Positions 52,785 to 61,626 of a DNA stretch of 64,000 nt are shown here, in pieces (position 1 is the first letter of the stretch; each line of letters starts with the position of its first letter). The position numbers and the translations under genes are program-made. Source of the stretch: CAYMRL01 sp964473205 (GTDB lineage: Bacteria; Deinococcota; Deinococci; Deinococcales; Trueperaceae); NCBI GenBank assembly GCA_964473205.1, contig CAYYOK010000001.1, forward strand, positions 102,884 through 166,883. Direction: 5' to 3'. The notes below the pieces were generated by a model. The model saw only the letters and a list, made by a program, of their open reading frames with translations, did no database searches and was not told the origin of the DNA.

Positions 52785-53978
52785 GTGGTAGGCGACGGAG
52801 AAACCAAAGACACCAAAGGCACGGCCGGCGCGGCTCCGGAGGCCACCCAGCCGAAGGTCAAGAAGTCCGTGGCCCTCTCGGGCGTCGCGGCCGGCAACAC
52901 GGCGCTGAGCACCGTCGGGCAGAGCGGCGACGACCTTCATTACCGCGGCTACGACATCCGCGACCTCGCCGCGAACTGCGAGTACGAGGAGGTAGCGCAC
53001 CTGCTGATCCACGGCGAGCTGCCCAACGCCGCTCAGCTGGCCGCGTACAAGGCGAAGCTGCGCACCCTGCGCGGCCTGCCGCCGCTCGTCAAGCAGGTGC
53101 TGGAGGCGACGCCGGCGGCCGCCCACCCGATGGACGTGCTGAGAAGCGGCGTCTCGGCGCTGGGCGCCACGCTGCCCGAGGCCGCCGACCACAACGAGCC
53201 CGGCGCGCGCGACATCGGCGACAGGCTGATCGCCTCGACGGCCTCGATGCTGCTCTACTGGTACCACTACGCCGTCAACGGCCGCCGCATCGAGGTCGAG
53301 ACCGACGACGACAGCATCGGCGGCCACTTCCTGCGCCTGCTGCACGGCCGCGAGCCCAAGAAGAGCTACATCGAGGCGATGCACGTCACGCAGATCCTCT
53401 ACGCCGAGCACGAGTTCAACGCCTCGACCTTCACCTGCCGCATGATCGCCGGCACCGGCTCCGACGTGTTCTCGGCCGTGTGCGGCGGCATCGGCGCGCT
53501 CAAGGGCCCCAAGCACGGCGGCGCCAACGAGGTCGCCTACGAGATCCAGCGGCGCTACTCGAGCCCGGATGCCGCCGAGGCCGACATCCGCGAGCGCGTG
53601 GCCAACAAAGAGGTCATCATCGGCTTCGGTCACCCGGTCTACACCGTTTCCGACCCTCGCAACGCGCTGATCAAGGGCGTCGCCAAGCGCCTGTCGGAGG
53701 AGGCCGGCGACATGTCGCTGTTCGACGTCGCCCAGCGCATCGACGAGACGATGGCAGACACCAAGCGCATGTTCCCGAACCTGGACTGGTACTGCGCGGT
53801 CGCGTACAACTTCATGGGCATCCCGACCGCGATGTTCACGCCGCTGTTCGTGGCCGCCCGCACCGCCGGCTGGGTGGCGCACGTGATCGAGCAGCGCCGC
53901 GACCGCACCATCATCAGGCCGTCGGCGAACTACATCGGCCCCGAAGACCGGCCGTTCGTGCCTCTGGCCAAGCGCTGA
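52785..53978 (+). CDS. prpC: 2-methylcitrate synthase / citrate synthase II
   Basis: A 397-residue type II citrate synthase, GTG start with GGAGG about 8 nt upstream. SGVAAGNTALSTVGQSGDDLHYRGYDIRDLA, catalytic His in AEHEFNASTFTCR and GFGHPVYTVSDPR, and Asp in DWYCAVAYNFMGIPTAMFTPLF are intact. The HPVYT loop and place between prpD and prpB indicate propionyl-CoA as substrate. It has a 30-residue polar N-terminal extension. Stop and next start overlap by one base (TGATG). Confidence 0.93.
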   Translation: MVGDGETKDTKGTAGAAPEATQPKVKKSVALSGVAAGNTALSTVGQSGDDLHYRGYDIRDLAANCEYEEVAHLLIHGELPNAAQLAAYKAKLRTLRGLPPLVKQVLEATPAAAHPMDVLRSGVSALGATLPEAADHNEPGARDIGDRLIASTASMLLYWYHYAVNGRRIEVETDDDSIGGHFLRLLHGREPKKSYIEAMHVTQILYAEHEFNASTFTCRMIAGTGSDVFSAVCGGIGALKGPKHGGANEVAYEIQRRYSSPDAAEADIRERVANKEVIIGFGHPVYTVSDPRNALIKGVAKRLSEEAGDMSLFDVAQRIDETMADTKRMFPNLDWYCAVAYNFMGIPTAMFTPLFVAARTAGWVAHVIEQRRDRTIIRPSANYIGPEDRPFVPLAKR

Positions 53979-54880
53979 TGCCGTACCTCCTCGCCGCCGA
54001 CCTGCCCGACGCCACGCCGGGCGAGCGCTTCCGCGAGCTGCTGGCGAGACCCGGCATCCTCAGGCTGCCCGGAGCCCACAACGGCATGGCGGCGCTGCAG
54101 GCCAAGCGCGCCGGCTTCGACGGGCTCTACCTCTCCGGCGCTGCGATGAGCGCCTCGATGGGCCTGCCGGACCTCGGCATCATCACCGTCGAGGACGTCT
54201 CTTTCTTCATCAGGCAGGTGACGAGGGCGAGCGGGTTGCCGGTGCTGGTGGACGGCGACACCGGCTACGGCGAGGCCCTCAACGTCATGAACATGGTCCG
54301 CTGCTTCGAGGCGGCGGGCGCGGCAGCCGTCCACCTCGAAGACCAGGTCCTGCCGAAGAAGTGCGGCCACCTCAACGACAAGCGCCTGACGACGCCAGAT
54401 GACATGGCGCTGAAGGTCGCGGCGGCGGTCAAGGCGCGGCGCGACCTCTTCATCGTCGCGCGCACCGATTCCGCCGCCAGCGAGGGCCTCGAAGGCGCGG
54501 TGGCAAGGGCCAAGCTCTACCTGGATGCGGGCGCCGACGCGATCTTCCCCGAGGCGCTGACCAGCGTCGAGATGCTCAGGCAGTTCGCCGAGGCCATGCC
54601 GGGCGTGCCGCTCCTCGCCAACATGACCGAGTTCGGCCGCACGCCGCAGCTCAGCGCCGACGAGTTCGAGGCGCTCGGCTACGCGATGATCATCTGGCCG
54701 GTGAGCTCGTTGCGCATGGCGAACAAGGCTCAGTCGGAGCTGTATGCGGCGCTGGCGCGCGACGGCTCGGCCGCGGCGGTGCTCGACCGCATGCAGACCA
54801 GAGCCGAGCTCTACGACCTGATCGACCTGGCCACCTACGAGGAGCTGGACGCGGCGATCGTCAAGACCGTGCTGCCCTGA
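53978..54880 (+). CDS. prpB: methylisocitrate lyase
   Basis: A 300-residue member of the isocitrate lyase/PEP mutase family. LPGAHNGMAALQAKRAGFDGLYLSGAAMSAS, DGDTGYGEALNV and the signature LPKKCGHL with its catalytic Cys are present; VARTDS and NMTEFGRTP follow. It splits 2-methylisocitrate into pyruvate and succinate, the last step of the methylcitrate cycle. Overlaps prpC by one base, so the two are coupled. Confidence 0.94.
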   Translation: MPYLLAADLPDATPGERFRELLARPGILRLPGAHNGMAALQAKRAGFDGLYLSGAAMSASMGLPDLGIITVEDVSFFIRQVTRASGLPVLVDGDTGYGEALNVMNMVRCFEAAGAAAVHLEDQVLPKKCGHLNDKRLTTPDDMALKVAAAVKARRDLFIVARTDSAASEGLEGAVARAKLYLDAGADAIFPEALTSVEMLRQFAEAMPGVPLLANMTEFGRTPQLSADEFEALGYAMIIWPVSSLRMANKAQSELYAALARDGSAAAVLDRMQTRAELYDLIDLATYEELDAAIVKTVLP

Positions 54881-54886
54881 GGCCGA

Positions 54887-54902
54887 CTGCCGCCCGCGGC
54901 AG
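54887..54902. terminator. GC-rich hairpin after prpB
   Basis: CTGCCGC-CC-GCGGCAG stem of 7 bp (6 with a 4-nt loop) lies between the convergent ends of prpB and the 54941 gene. No T-run follows, so it is at most a weak or bidirectional terminator. Confidence 0.35.
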
Positions 54903-54940
54903 GCGGCGCGGCACGCGCACGGCTCCGTTGCCAAGGCCAA

Positions 54941-56164
54941 CTACTGCTGGCCCACCCACTGCACCTCGGTGACCTGGGTGCCGACGCTGGCCGCCTGCAC
55001 CCGGTATCGGGAGAAGGTCAGCAGGCCGGAGCCGAGATCGTAGTAGTTCTCGAGGTAGTCGGAGCTGCCTTGAACGACGACGACGCCGAGGTTGCCCGTG
55101 ACGCCGGCGAAGTAGATCGTCTGCCCGGAGTACGGGTCCTGGTCCAGGACCTGCTGCGGCTGGAGCGAGCCGAACGCGCGAGGCGGGAACCACAGGCCAT
55201 CCAGCAGGAGGCTGCTGTAGGCGCGCTGCGTGGTCGACTCCGATGGCGGCAGCCCGGCGGTAGTCGCGGACTGGACCACCTGCCTGCCGAGCAGCGCGCC
55301 GCCCACCTGCCTGTCGAGCACCTGGATGACCTGCATCCCCTGACCGCCGAGCCCGGGGAGACCGGTCGGGCTGCTGAGCTCGACGCGGCTCTCCCCCTGG
55401 TAGAAGTGCGCGCGGCCCGGGGTGGCCCAGGACGGCGGCGGCTCCGACGCCCAGGGAACGGCGACCTGCCTCACGCCCAGGAAGCGCCTGTGGGAGTACG
55501 CGACCGAGCCCTGGAAGTCGGTCACCTGCCCTCTGTCGTCGGTGATGCTGGTGCCCTGCGAGCTGTGCATCGTGCCGGAGAACAGCAGCAGGCCGCTGCC
55601 GAGGTCGTAAGTCTCGCTGACGTACGAGCCCGGCCCCGGGGTCGCGATCGACACCACGTTCAGCGTCTGGCCTCCGAAGACCGCGGTCGAGCGCGAGACG
55701 CGCGTGCGCCCGTCGAAGCCCGGCGTCAGCGTCGCCAGCGTGGACGGCGGTATCCAGTAGTCGCCCAGCCCGGAGGCGCTGCCCGTGACGACGTCGTTGC
55801 CAGAGGAGCGGAAGGCGCCGGCCTGCAGGTCGGTGTTGAGGAAGTAGCGCAGGTCGGCGACCAGGCCGTCCTGGCCCGCCGTCAGGACGTTGAGCTGGAT
55901 CAGACCCACCCCGCCGCCGCCTCTGGTTCCCTCGATGCGGAAGCGCTGGTTGTCGCGCTCGAAGATGCCTTCCGGGTCGTTGACCATCCGGGCGCCGGAG
56001 ATCTGCGAGTCGCCGGCCTCCCAGGTCAGCCGCCAGCCGACCTGCAGGAACTCGGGGATCTGAGCCGAGGCGAGGCTCGCCGTGAGGAGGAGCGCCAGCA
56101 ACGCCGCGCGCGCCGCCAGGCGGCGCAGGGCCGCCAGGCGCGGCCGATACCCAGTTATCGCCAT
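54941..56164 (-). CDS. secreted protein with two tandem copies of a novel domain (paralog B)
   Basis: A 407-residue protein with signal peptide (LLALLLTASLASAQI). Unit 1 runs from GWRLTWEAGDSQISGA through GVGLIQLNVL to GDYWIPPSTLATLTPG and YDLGSGLLLFSG (134-200). Unit 2 runs from GRAHFYQGESRVELSSP through GMQVIQVLDRQV to LWFPPRAFGSLQP and YDLGSGLLTFSR (322-388). The two closing blocks share ...PP..LxxLxP and YDLGSGLL. The same double plan occurs in the gene at 27132-28379, so the two are paralogs about 27 kb apart. No Cys in the mature part, unlike paralog A. Function unknown; beta-rich and exported. Confidence 0.8.
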   Translation of the reverse strand: MAITGYRPRLAALRRLAARAALLALLLTASLASAQIPEFLQVGWRLTWEAGDSQISGARMVNDPEGIFERDNQRFRIEGTRGGGGVGLIQLNVLTAGQDGLVADLRYFLNTDLQAGAFRSSGNDVVTGSASGLGDYWIPPSTLATLTPGFDGRTRVSRSTAVFGGQTLNVVSIATPGPGSYVSETYDLGSGLLLFSGTMHSSQGTSITDDRGQVTDFQGSVAYSHRRFLGVRQVAVPWASEPPPSWATPGRAHFYQGESRVELSSPTGLPGLGGQGMQVIQVLDRQVGGALLGRQVVQSATTAGLPPSESTTQRAYSSLLLDGLWFPPRAFGSLQPQQVLDQDPYSGQTIYFAGVTGNLGVVVVQGSSDYLENYYDLGSGLLTFSRYRVQAASVGTQVTEVQWVGQQ

Positions 56165-56231
56165 AGCGTGGAGGATAGCGCAGCGGGCGCGGGCTAGTTG
56201 GCGAAACGAGGGCGGACCTAAGGCAGCAGGC

Positions 56232-56897
56232 CTACCGAAACCGAAGCAGCTCCACCAGCGCCCGCGCCTCGCGCTTCACGGCGCTGAACCCGGGATCGCT
56301 GGCGTCGAGACGCGTCAGCGAGCCCCCGACCCCCGCCCCGATCGCGCCGGCGGCCAGGTACGGCGCGAGGTTGTGACTGCCGACGCCGCCGACCACGAGC
56401 AGCTCGAGATCGGGATAAGGGCCGAGAAGCGCCTTGACGTAGTCGGGGGAGACGTCGGTGACGGGGAAGAGCTTGATGAAGCGGGCCCCGGCGCCGCGCG
56501 CGCTGGCGATCTCGGTGGGCGTCAGCGCGCCGCAGAGGATGCCGAGGTCGTGCTGCAGCGCGAAGGCGATGACGTCGAGCGCCACGTGCGGGGTGACGAG
56601 GAACTCGGCGCCGGCCGCGAGCGCGCGCTCCGCCATGCCCGCATCCAAGATCGTGCCGGCTCCGACGAACGCCTTGCCTTTGGCGAAGCGCACCAGGCGC
56701 TCGACCTGGTCGAAGGCGTTCGGCGTGGAGCAAGCCACCTCGATGAGCCTCACGCCCGAGTCGAGCAGCGCGGCGATCATCCCCTCCAGACCTTCGTCGG
56801 GAACGCCGCGGAGCACCGCGACCAGGCGGTGCGTGGCGACCGCGTCCTCGAAAGCTCGTCTGCCGCTGTCGTTCTGCACGGCGGTAGAGTACGCCAT
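56232..56897 (-). CDS. eda: 2-dehydro-3-deoxy-phosphogluconate aldolase (KDPG/KHG aldolase)
   Basis: A 221-residue class I aldolase. LVAVLRGVPDEGLEGMIAALLDSGVRLIEVACSTP, then FVGAGTILD, AEFLVTPHV and ARFIKLFPVTDV, where Lys in FIKLFP forms the Schiff base. It cleaves KDPG (Entner-Doudoroff or uronate pathway) or 4-hydroxy-2-oxoglutarate. The ATG at 56897 overlaps the start of the divergent gene, so the true start may be the GTG at 56882. Confidence 0.88.
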   Translation of the reverse strand: MAYSTAVQNDSGRRAFEDAVATHRLVAVLRGVPDEGLEGMIAALLDSGVRLIEVACSTPNAFDQVERLVRFAKGKAFVGAGTILDAGMAERALAAGAEFLVTPHVALDVIAFALQHDLGILCGALTPTEIASARGAGARFIKLFPVTDVSPDYVKALLGPYPDLELLVVGGVGSHNLAPYLAAGAIGAGVGGSLTRLDASDPGFSAVKREARALVELLRFR

Positions 56898-58149
56898 GAA
56901 GGCTACTGCCAGCATCGAAGCGCCTCCACGCCTGCCGGTGGCGTCCTTGCGCGCCGACTTCCCGGCCCTGACGGCTGGCGCGCACGGCGCCCCCGGCGAG
57001 GCTTACTTCGACGGGCCGGGCGGCACGCAGACGCCTCGTCAGGTCGGCGAGGCTATCCTCGCGACCCTCACGCAGCCGCTCTCGAACCGCGGCCGCGCCT
57101 CTGCCAGCCAGCGCAACGCCGACGACGCCGTCGCCGCCTTCCGGGCAGCGATGGCGGACTACCTGGACGCCGATCCGGCCGGGGTGGTCCACGGCCGCAG
57201 CGCCACGCAGCTCACCTACGATCTCAGCCGGACCCTGTCGAAGTCATGGAGCCCTGGCGACGAGGTCGTCGTCTCGCGGCTCGACCACGACGCCAACATC
57301 AGGCCGTGGGTGCAGGCGGCGGAGGCGCGAGGCGCGGTGGTCAGGTGGCTCGACTTCGACCCGGAGACCGCCGAGATCGACCCCGCCAGCCTCGACGGCC
57401 TGCTGAGCGACAGGACGAGGCTGGTGGCGTTCACCGGCGCGTCGAACCTCCTCGGCACGATCCCTGAGGTCGCGCGACTGGCCTCCGCGGCGCGCGCGGC
57501 CGGCGCCCTGGTCTACCTCGACGCGGTGCACGCCGCCGCACACGACGCGCTTTCGCTGCGCGCGCTCGGCGTCGACTTCCTGGTGTGCTCGCCGTACAAG
57601 TTCCTCGGACCGCACTGCGGCGTGCTGGCGGCCGAGCCGGCCACGCTCGAGCAGCTGATGCCCGACAAGCTCAAGCCCGCCACCGACGCCGTGCCTGAGC
57701 GCTTCGAGCTCGGCACGCTGCCCTACGAGACCCTGGCGGGAGTGACGGCGGCCGTCGACTACCTGGCCGGGTTGGGCACACCCTCGGAGCCTTCACGTCG
57801 GCGGCGGCTGGAGGCGGCGTTCGAGACCATCGAAGAGCACGAGGACCGGCTGCGCCACCGCATCGAGTCGGCGCTCGAGGCTCTGCCCGGCGTGACCTGC
57901 TGGTCGAGGGCTAGACGCCGCACCCCCACGCTGCTGCTGACCTTCGCCGCACTCAGCGCCAAGGCCGTCTCGGAGGCTCTCCAGCGCGTAGGGGTCGTGG
58001 CGCCGGCAGGCAGCTTCTACGCTCTGGAGCCCTCGCTGCGGCTGGGGCTGGGAGAGGCCGGCGGGCTGCGAATCGGCTTGGCTCCTTACAACGACGACGA
58101 GGACGTCGACAGGCTTTTAGACGGTCTGCGGTCGGTGGTCCAGGGCTAG
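56896..58149 (+). CDS. cysteine desulfurase-like protein (class V aminotransferase fold)
   Basis: A 417-residue PLP enzyme. VASLRADFPALTAG, YFDGPGGTQTPRQVGEAI, FTGASNLLGTIPEVARLASAARAAGALVYLDAVHAAAH and VDFLVCSPYKFLGPHCGVL, where the Lys binds PLP. This matches the cysteine-desulfurase-like family of uncertain substrate (TIGR01976 type), not IscS or SufS. ATG 56896 has a TAGAGT box 5 nt upstream; GTG 56938 (403 residues) is the alternative nearest the family start. Confidence 0.85.
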   Translation: MKATASIEAPPRLPVASLRADFPALTAGAHGAPGEAYFDGPGGTQTPRQVGEAILATLTQPLSNRGRASASQRNADDAVAAFRAAMADYLDADPAGVVHGRSATQLTYDLSRTLSKSWSPGDEVVVSRLDHDANIRPWVQAAEARGAVVRWLDFDPETAEIDPASLDGLLSDRTRLVAFTGASNLLGTIPEVARLASAARAAGALVYLDAVHAAAHDALSLRALGVDFLVCSPYKFLGPHCGVLAAEPATLEQLMPDKLKPATDAVPERFELGTLPYETLAGVTAAVDYLAGLGTPSEPSRRRRLEAAFETIEEHEDRLRHRIESALEALPGVTCWSRARRRTPTLLLTFAALSAKAVSEALQRVGVVAPAGSFYALEPSLRLGLGEAGGLRIGLAPYNDDEDVDRLLDGLRSVVQG

Positions 58150-58223
58150 GTTCTCAGGCTCACGGCGGCCCAAGGAGCGTGTCGCGGCCCGTGCGGGCAA
58201 GACCAGCCAGGCTGCGGCAGGCC

Positions 58224-58880
58224 TCAGGCTCGCTCGCGCGCGCCGAGCCAGTCGTCGAGCAGCACCAGGTCCCGCTCGCTCAGCTCGTGCCCGCCAGGCA
58301 GGAGGTGCTCCTCGACCTCGGCGCCGCACGCCCGCAGATGAGGCGCGATCGTGCCGGCATGAGCCGCGTAGGGGTCGCGCTGTCCGCTCAGCACCAGCAC
58401 GGCCACTCCCGCGAGGTCGGGGCTGGGCGGCTGCTCGAGCGCCATCACCGGTCGCAGGAGCGCCGCGCCGCCGAACGCGCCGGGCGCGCGCAGCAGCGTC
58501 GCCAGCGCGATGTTGGCGCCGTTGGAGTAGCCGAGCGCGATGAGCCGGCGGCCGTCGAAGCCGTAGCGCTCGGCCGCCGAGCGCGCGAAGACCGCGAGCG
58601 CGTCGGCCTCGGACGCCAGCTGCTCCTGGTCGTAGCTGACCGCGTCGAAGCGCCGGAAGAAGCGCGGGAAGCCCTCGTCGAGGGACCGGCCCCTCACGCC
58701 CAGCAGGCCGGCGTGCGGCGCGACCTGCCTGGCGAGGCCGAGAAGCTGGTGCTCGTCGCCGCCGGTGCCGTGGAGGAGGAGCAGTGTCGTCGCGCCGGGC
58801 CCGCCCTGGTAGAGGTGGTGCCAGCCGAGGCCGTGCGTGGGATCTCGCTGGGCCGGGTCTGCGTTCTGAGCGTCTGTCAC
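58224..58880 (-). CDS. alpha/beta-hydrolase, MhqD-like carboxylesterase
   Basis: A 218-residue hydrolase. TTLLLLHGTGGDEHQLLGLARQVAPHAGLLGVRG forms the oxyanion region, nucleophile Ser in LGYSNGANIA, Asp in SGQRDPYA and His in PGGHELSE complete the triad. It resembles the MhqD/phospholipase-carboxylesterase family. It lies 9 nt after a ring-cleaving dioxygenase gene, the same pairing as mhqO-mhqD in Bacillus, where they detoxify quinones. Confidence 0.88.
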   Translation of the reverse strand: MTDAQNADPAQRDPTHGLGWHHLYQGGPGATTLLLLHGTGGDEHQLLGLARQVAPHAGLLGVRGRSLDEGFPRFFRRFDAVSYDQEQLASEADALAVFARSAAERYGFDGRRLIALGYSNGANIALATLLRAPGAFGGAALLRPVMALEQPPSPDLAGVAVLVLSGQRDPYAAHAGTIAPHLRACGAEVEEHLLPGGHELSERDLVLLDDWLGARERA

Positions 58881-58889
58881 GGCGTCCCT

Positions 58890-59849
58890 TCAGTCGATGG
58901 GCTTGAGGCCGGCCTCGATCGCCGCGCGGCGCGGCTCGAGGAACGGCGGCAGCACCAGGCTCTCGCCCAGGGTCGCGAGCGGCTCGTCGACGGCGAAGCC
59001 GGGCTCGTCGGTGGCGAGCTCGAAGAGGACGCCGTTCGGCTCGCGGAAGTAGAGGCTGCGGAACCAGAAGCGGTCGACGGGACCGCTGTTGGGGATGCGG
59101 AACTCCCCGAGGCGCTGCGACCACTCGTCGTACTCGGCGTAGGTCGCGACGCGGAACGCGACGTGGTGCACCCCGCCGGCGCCCTGCCTGGCGGGCGGCA
59201 AGCCCGGCCTGACCGCCACGTGCAGCTCCGCCTGAGGCCCGACCGTGCCCATCTGGAACACGTGCACCCGGCCATCGGACGCCTGCGGGTCGAGGTAGTC
59301 GCGCACCTCGGTCATGCTCATGACGCTCTCGAGCACGGCGCGCGTGGGACCTAGGTCGGGAACGGTCATGGTTATCGGGCCGAGCCCTCTGATCTGGTGC
59401 TCGGCGGGCACGGGGCTGGCCGGCCACGGCACGCTCTGGTCGCCAGTGCCGCCGTCGGCGACGATGGTGAGCCGCTGCCCCTCGCCGTCCTCGAAGTCGA
59501 GGTGCCGGCGACCGTCGCGCTCGCTGAGCTGCAGTGCGGCCACGCCCTTCTGCGCCAGGCGCTGCTGCCAGTAGTCGACACTGGTCTCGTCGAGCACGCG
59601 CAGCCCGGTGCGGGTCAGCGAGTTGTTGCCGCGCCGCTCGCGCGGGGCGGGCCAGTCGAAGAACGTCACGTCGTTGCCGGGCGTGCCGACATCGTCCGAG
59701 TAGAAGAGGTGGTAGGCGCTGACGTCGTCCTGGTTGACGCTGCGCTTGACCAGGCGCATCCCGAGGTCCTCGGTGAAGAAGCGCTTGTTCTCGCGGATGT
59801 CGGCCGAGATGGCCGTCAGGTGGTGGAAGCCGGACAGGCTGAGCGCCAC
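58890..59849 (-). CDS. ring-cleaving dioxygenase, MhqO-like (VOC, two modules)
   Basis: A 319-residue protein with two VOC modules. GFHHLTAISADIRENKRFFTEDLGMRLVKRSVNQDD opens module 1; GGVHHVAFRV and EPNGVLFELATDEPGFAVDE in module 2 give the other metal ligands (two His, one Glu). Family members cleave hydroquinones or catechols. GGGAGG lies 8 nt before the ATG. In an operon with the MhqD-like esterase; a MhqR-type regulator is not nearby. Confidence 0.9.
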   Translation of the reverse strand: MALSLSGFHHLTAISADIRENKRFFTEDLGMRLVKRSVNQDDVSAYHLFYSDDVGTPGNDVTFFDWPAPRERRGNNSLTRTGLRVLDETSVDYWQQRLAQKGVAALQLSERDGRRHLDFEDGEGQRLTIVADGGTGDQSVPWPASPVPAEHQIRGLGPITMTVPDLGPTRAVLESVMSMTEVRDYLDPQASDGRVHVFQMGTVGPQAELHVAVRPGLPPARQGAGGVHHVAFRVATYAEYDEWSQRLGEFRIPNSGPVDRFWFRSLYFREPNGVLFELATDEPGFAVDEPLATLGESLVLPPFLEPRRAAIEAGLKPID

Positions 59850-59888
59850 TGGCAGTTACCTCCCTCGCCTCGCTGCAGCGGCGTGAGA

Positions 59889-59925
59889 CCTCGCCACGGC
59901 GAGGCTTTACCTCGGCCGGGCGAGG
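59889..59925 (-). terminator. pair of hairpins between the M8 protease gene and the dioxygenase gene
   Basis: CCTCGCC-AC-GGCGAGG (59889-59904) and CCTCG-N6-CGAGG (59910-59925) follow the stop of the protease gene on the minus strand. No strong T-run, so termination or partial read-through is uncertain. They separate two minus-strand units. Confidence 0.4.
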
Positions 59926-59958
59926 CTCGACCCCGCTGAGGTGGGGCGTGCTCCTAGC

Positions 59959-61464
59959 CTAGCGTCCGTCGCCGGAACCGCTGTCGTCCAGTGGGTCGAG
60001 CGTGCCGAGCTCTGGCAGGAAGATCTCGACGAGCTCGATGGCGTCGACCGCCGCCGGTCCGAGCCCTGCCGGCGTGAAGGCGTCGGCGGCACCGTAGTCG
60101 ACGTGGTAGCCGAGGTCGTGGAGCGCGCCGACCGTGACCTTCGACAGCTCCATGCCGCCGGAGGCCCAGCCGGTCATCAGCTCGCTGCCGAGCTCGTCCT
60201 CGTCCCAATGGGAGCACTTCGTGCCCGCGCCGCCGTCGGCCTCGACCGGCAGCGGGGGAGGCGCGCCCAGCGCCGTCCACTCGCTGACGGCGTTGACGCC
60301 TATGAACTCGATGGCCGACGAGGTGCTGCAGCTACCCTGGTCGAACTCGAGCAGGCCGTGGCGGCTCCAGCCCTGCTGGTTGAGGTCGAGGAGGTGGCCG
60401 ATCTCGTGCAGGACGACGCCTAACAGCCTGCCCTGGTTCTCGAGCACCGCGACGTCGGCCGAGTCGAGCGTCATCTGGCCGACGGCGGGCAAGCCCAGGG
60501 CGCCGCTACGCCGGTAGCAGACGCCGGCCATGCCGAGCACCTTGCCGGGTCCGTCGATGGGCCTGATGGTCGCGAGGACCAGCAGGTCGTCGACGACGCC
60601 GGGCGTAATGAACGTCTCTTGCGAGCCGCAGGCGCTCACCTGCGGCTGCGACACCGCGACGTCGGGCAGGTCGCCGAGGATGACCTCCGACCACCGCGCG
60701 GCGGCGGCGAGAAAGATCTGCTGGCGCTCGGCGGTGAAGTCGGCACCGCTGAACAGCAGCGTGATCTGGAACTCGCCGGCAGGTCCGCCCGGCGCCTCGC
60801 AGGTCAGGGTCACGCGCGCCTCGAAGCTCGGTCGGGCTGGGTCGTTGGTGACGAAGACGAGGTCTCCGACCCGCGCCCCTGGCTCGCTGCCGCAGCCGGC
60901 GCTGACCGCGAACGTCGCGCTCGCGCCCGACTGAACCGTCGCCCCTGACGGGCTCACCGACAACCAGGCCGCGCTGCTGGCGACGGCCAGGCTCAGGTCG
61001 TGCCCGCCGGCGTTCGACACCTGCAGGGACGCGCCCACCGTCTGCTCGGTGCTGGCGCTGAGCTCCAGGCTGGCCGGCGACGGTCCGCTCGCGGCCGCTG
61101 GCGCCAGGTCGAGCCAGAAGCTGGCGAGGGCGCTGGCCGTCGCGCCGCGGTCGTCGGTCACGATCAGCCGCACGCTCTGCTCGCCCGGCTGAGCGAGCGG
61201 CACGCTGGCGAGCTGCCCACCGTGATGCGAGCCGTTGACCGACCAGAGGTACGAGACGATGTCGCCGTCGGGGTCGAAGCTGCCCGAGGCGTCCAGCTCG
61301 AGCGTCGTCGGGGCCTCGGCCGAGGTCAGCGAGTAGCTGAACGCGGCCTGCGGAGGTTGGTTGTGCATGAGGTTGCCGCAGCCGGAGAGGAGGAGGCATA
61401 GCGCCAGCGCCACCGCGCAGCCGGAGAGCGCTCGGGGTCGCGGTGTCGTGCGGGTGGCCGACAT
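59959..61464 (-). CDS. PKD-containing leishmanolysin-like (M8) metalloprotease lipoprotein
   Basis: A 501-residue protein. Lipobox LLLSGC with Cys29, then a PKD domain (about 36-115, DASGSFDPDGDIVSYLW), a BACON-like beta domain (about 128-222, SNAGGHDLSLAVASSAAWLSVSPSGATV), and a C-terminal protease with VVLHEIGHLLDL (HEIGH 353-357). KCSHWDEDELGSELMTG supplies a third His (419) and the Met-turn, as in leishmanolysin. The start at 61464 is chosen because the signal sequence follows. It is likely surface-attached and acts on extracellular protein. No other gene shares its operon. Confidence 0.85.
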   Translation of the reverse strand: MSATRTTPRPRALSGCAVALALCLLLSGCGNLMHNQPPQAAFSYSLTSAEAPTTLELDASGSFDPDGDIVSYLWSVNGSHHGGQLASVPLAQPGEQSVRLIVTDDRGATASALASFWLDLAPAAASGPSPASLELSASTEQTVGASLQVSNAGGHDLSLAVASSAAWLSVSPSGATVQSGASATFAVSAGCGSEPGARVGDLVFVTNDPARPSFEARVTLTCEAPGGPAGEFQITLLFSGADFTAERQQIFLAAAARWSEVILGDLPDVAVSQPQVSACGSQETFITPGVVDDLLVLATIRPIDGPGKVLGMAGVCYRRSGALGLPAVGQMTLDSADVAVLENQGRLLGVVLHEIGHLLDLNQQGWSRHGLLEFDQGSCSTSSAIEFIGVNAVSEWTALGAPPPLPVEADGGAGTKCSHWDEDELGSELMTGWASGGMELSKVTVGALHDLGYHVDYGAADAFTPAGLGPAAVDAIELVEIFLPELGTLDPLDDSGSGDGR

Positions 61465-61626
61465 CGTGACGCAGCTTAGGGTGTGCCGCACGGGTGCCGC
61501 GGGGCGCTCTTCACCTAAGCCCTTCGGCACGAGCCGTTCATCCGTTCGACGGATGCCACCGCCCGGAGAGCGCACCTATCGTGGTCGCAGAAGGCCGGGC
61601 GCGTTGCCGGGCCGGAAGGGAACGAG

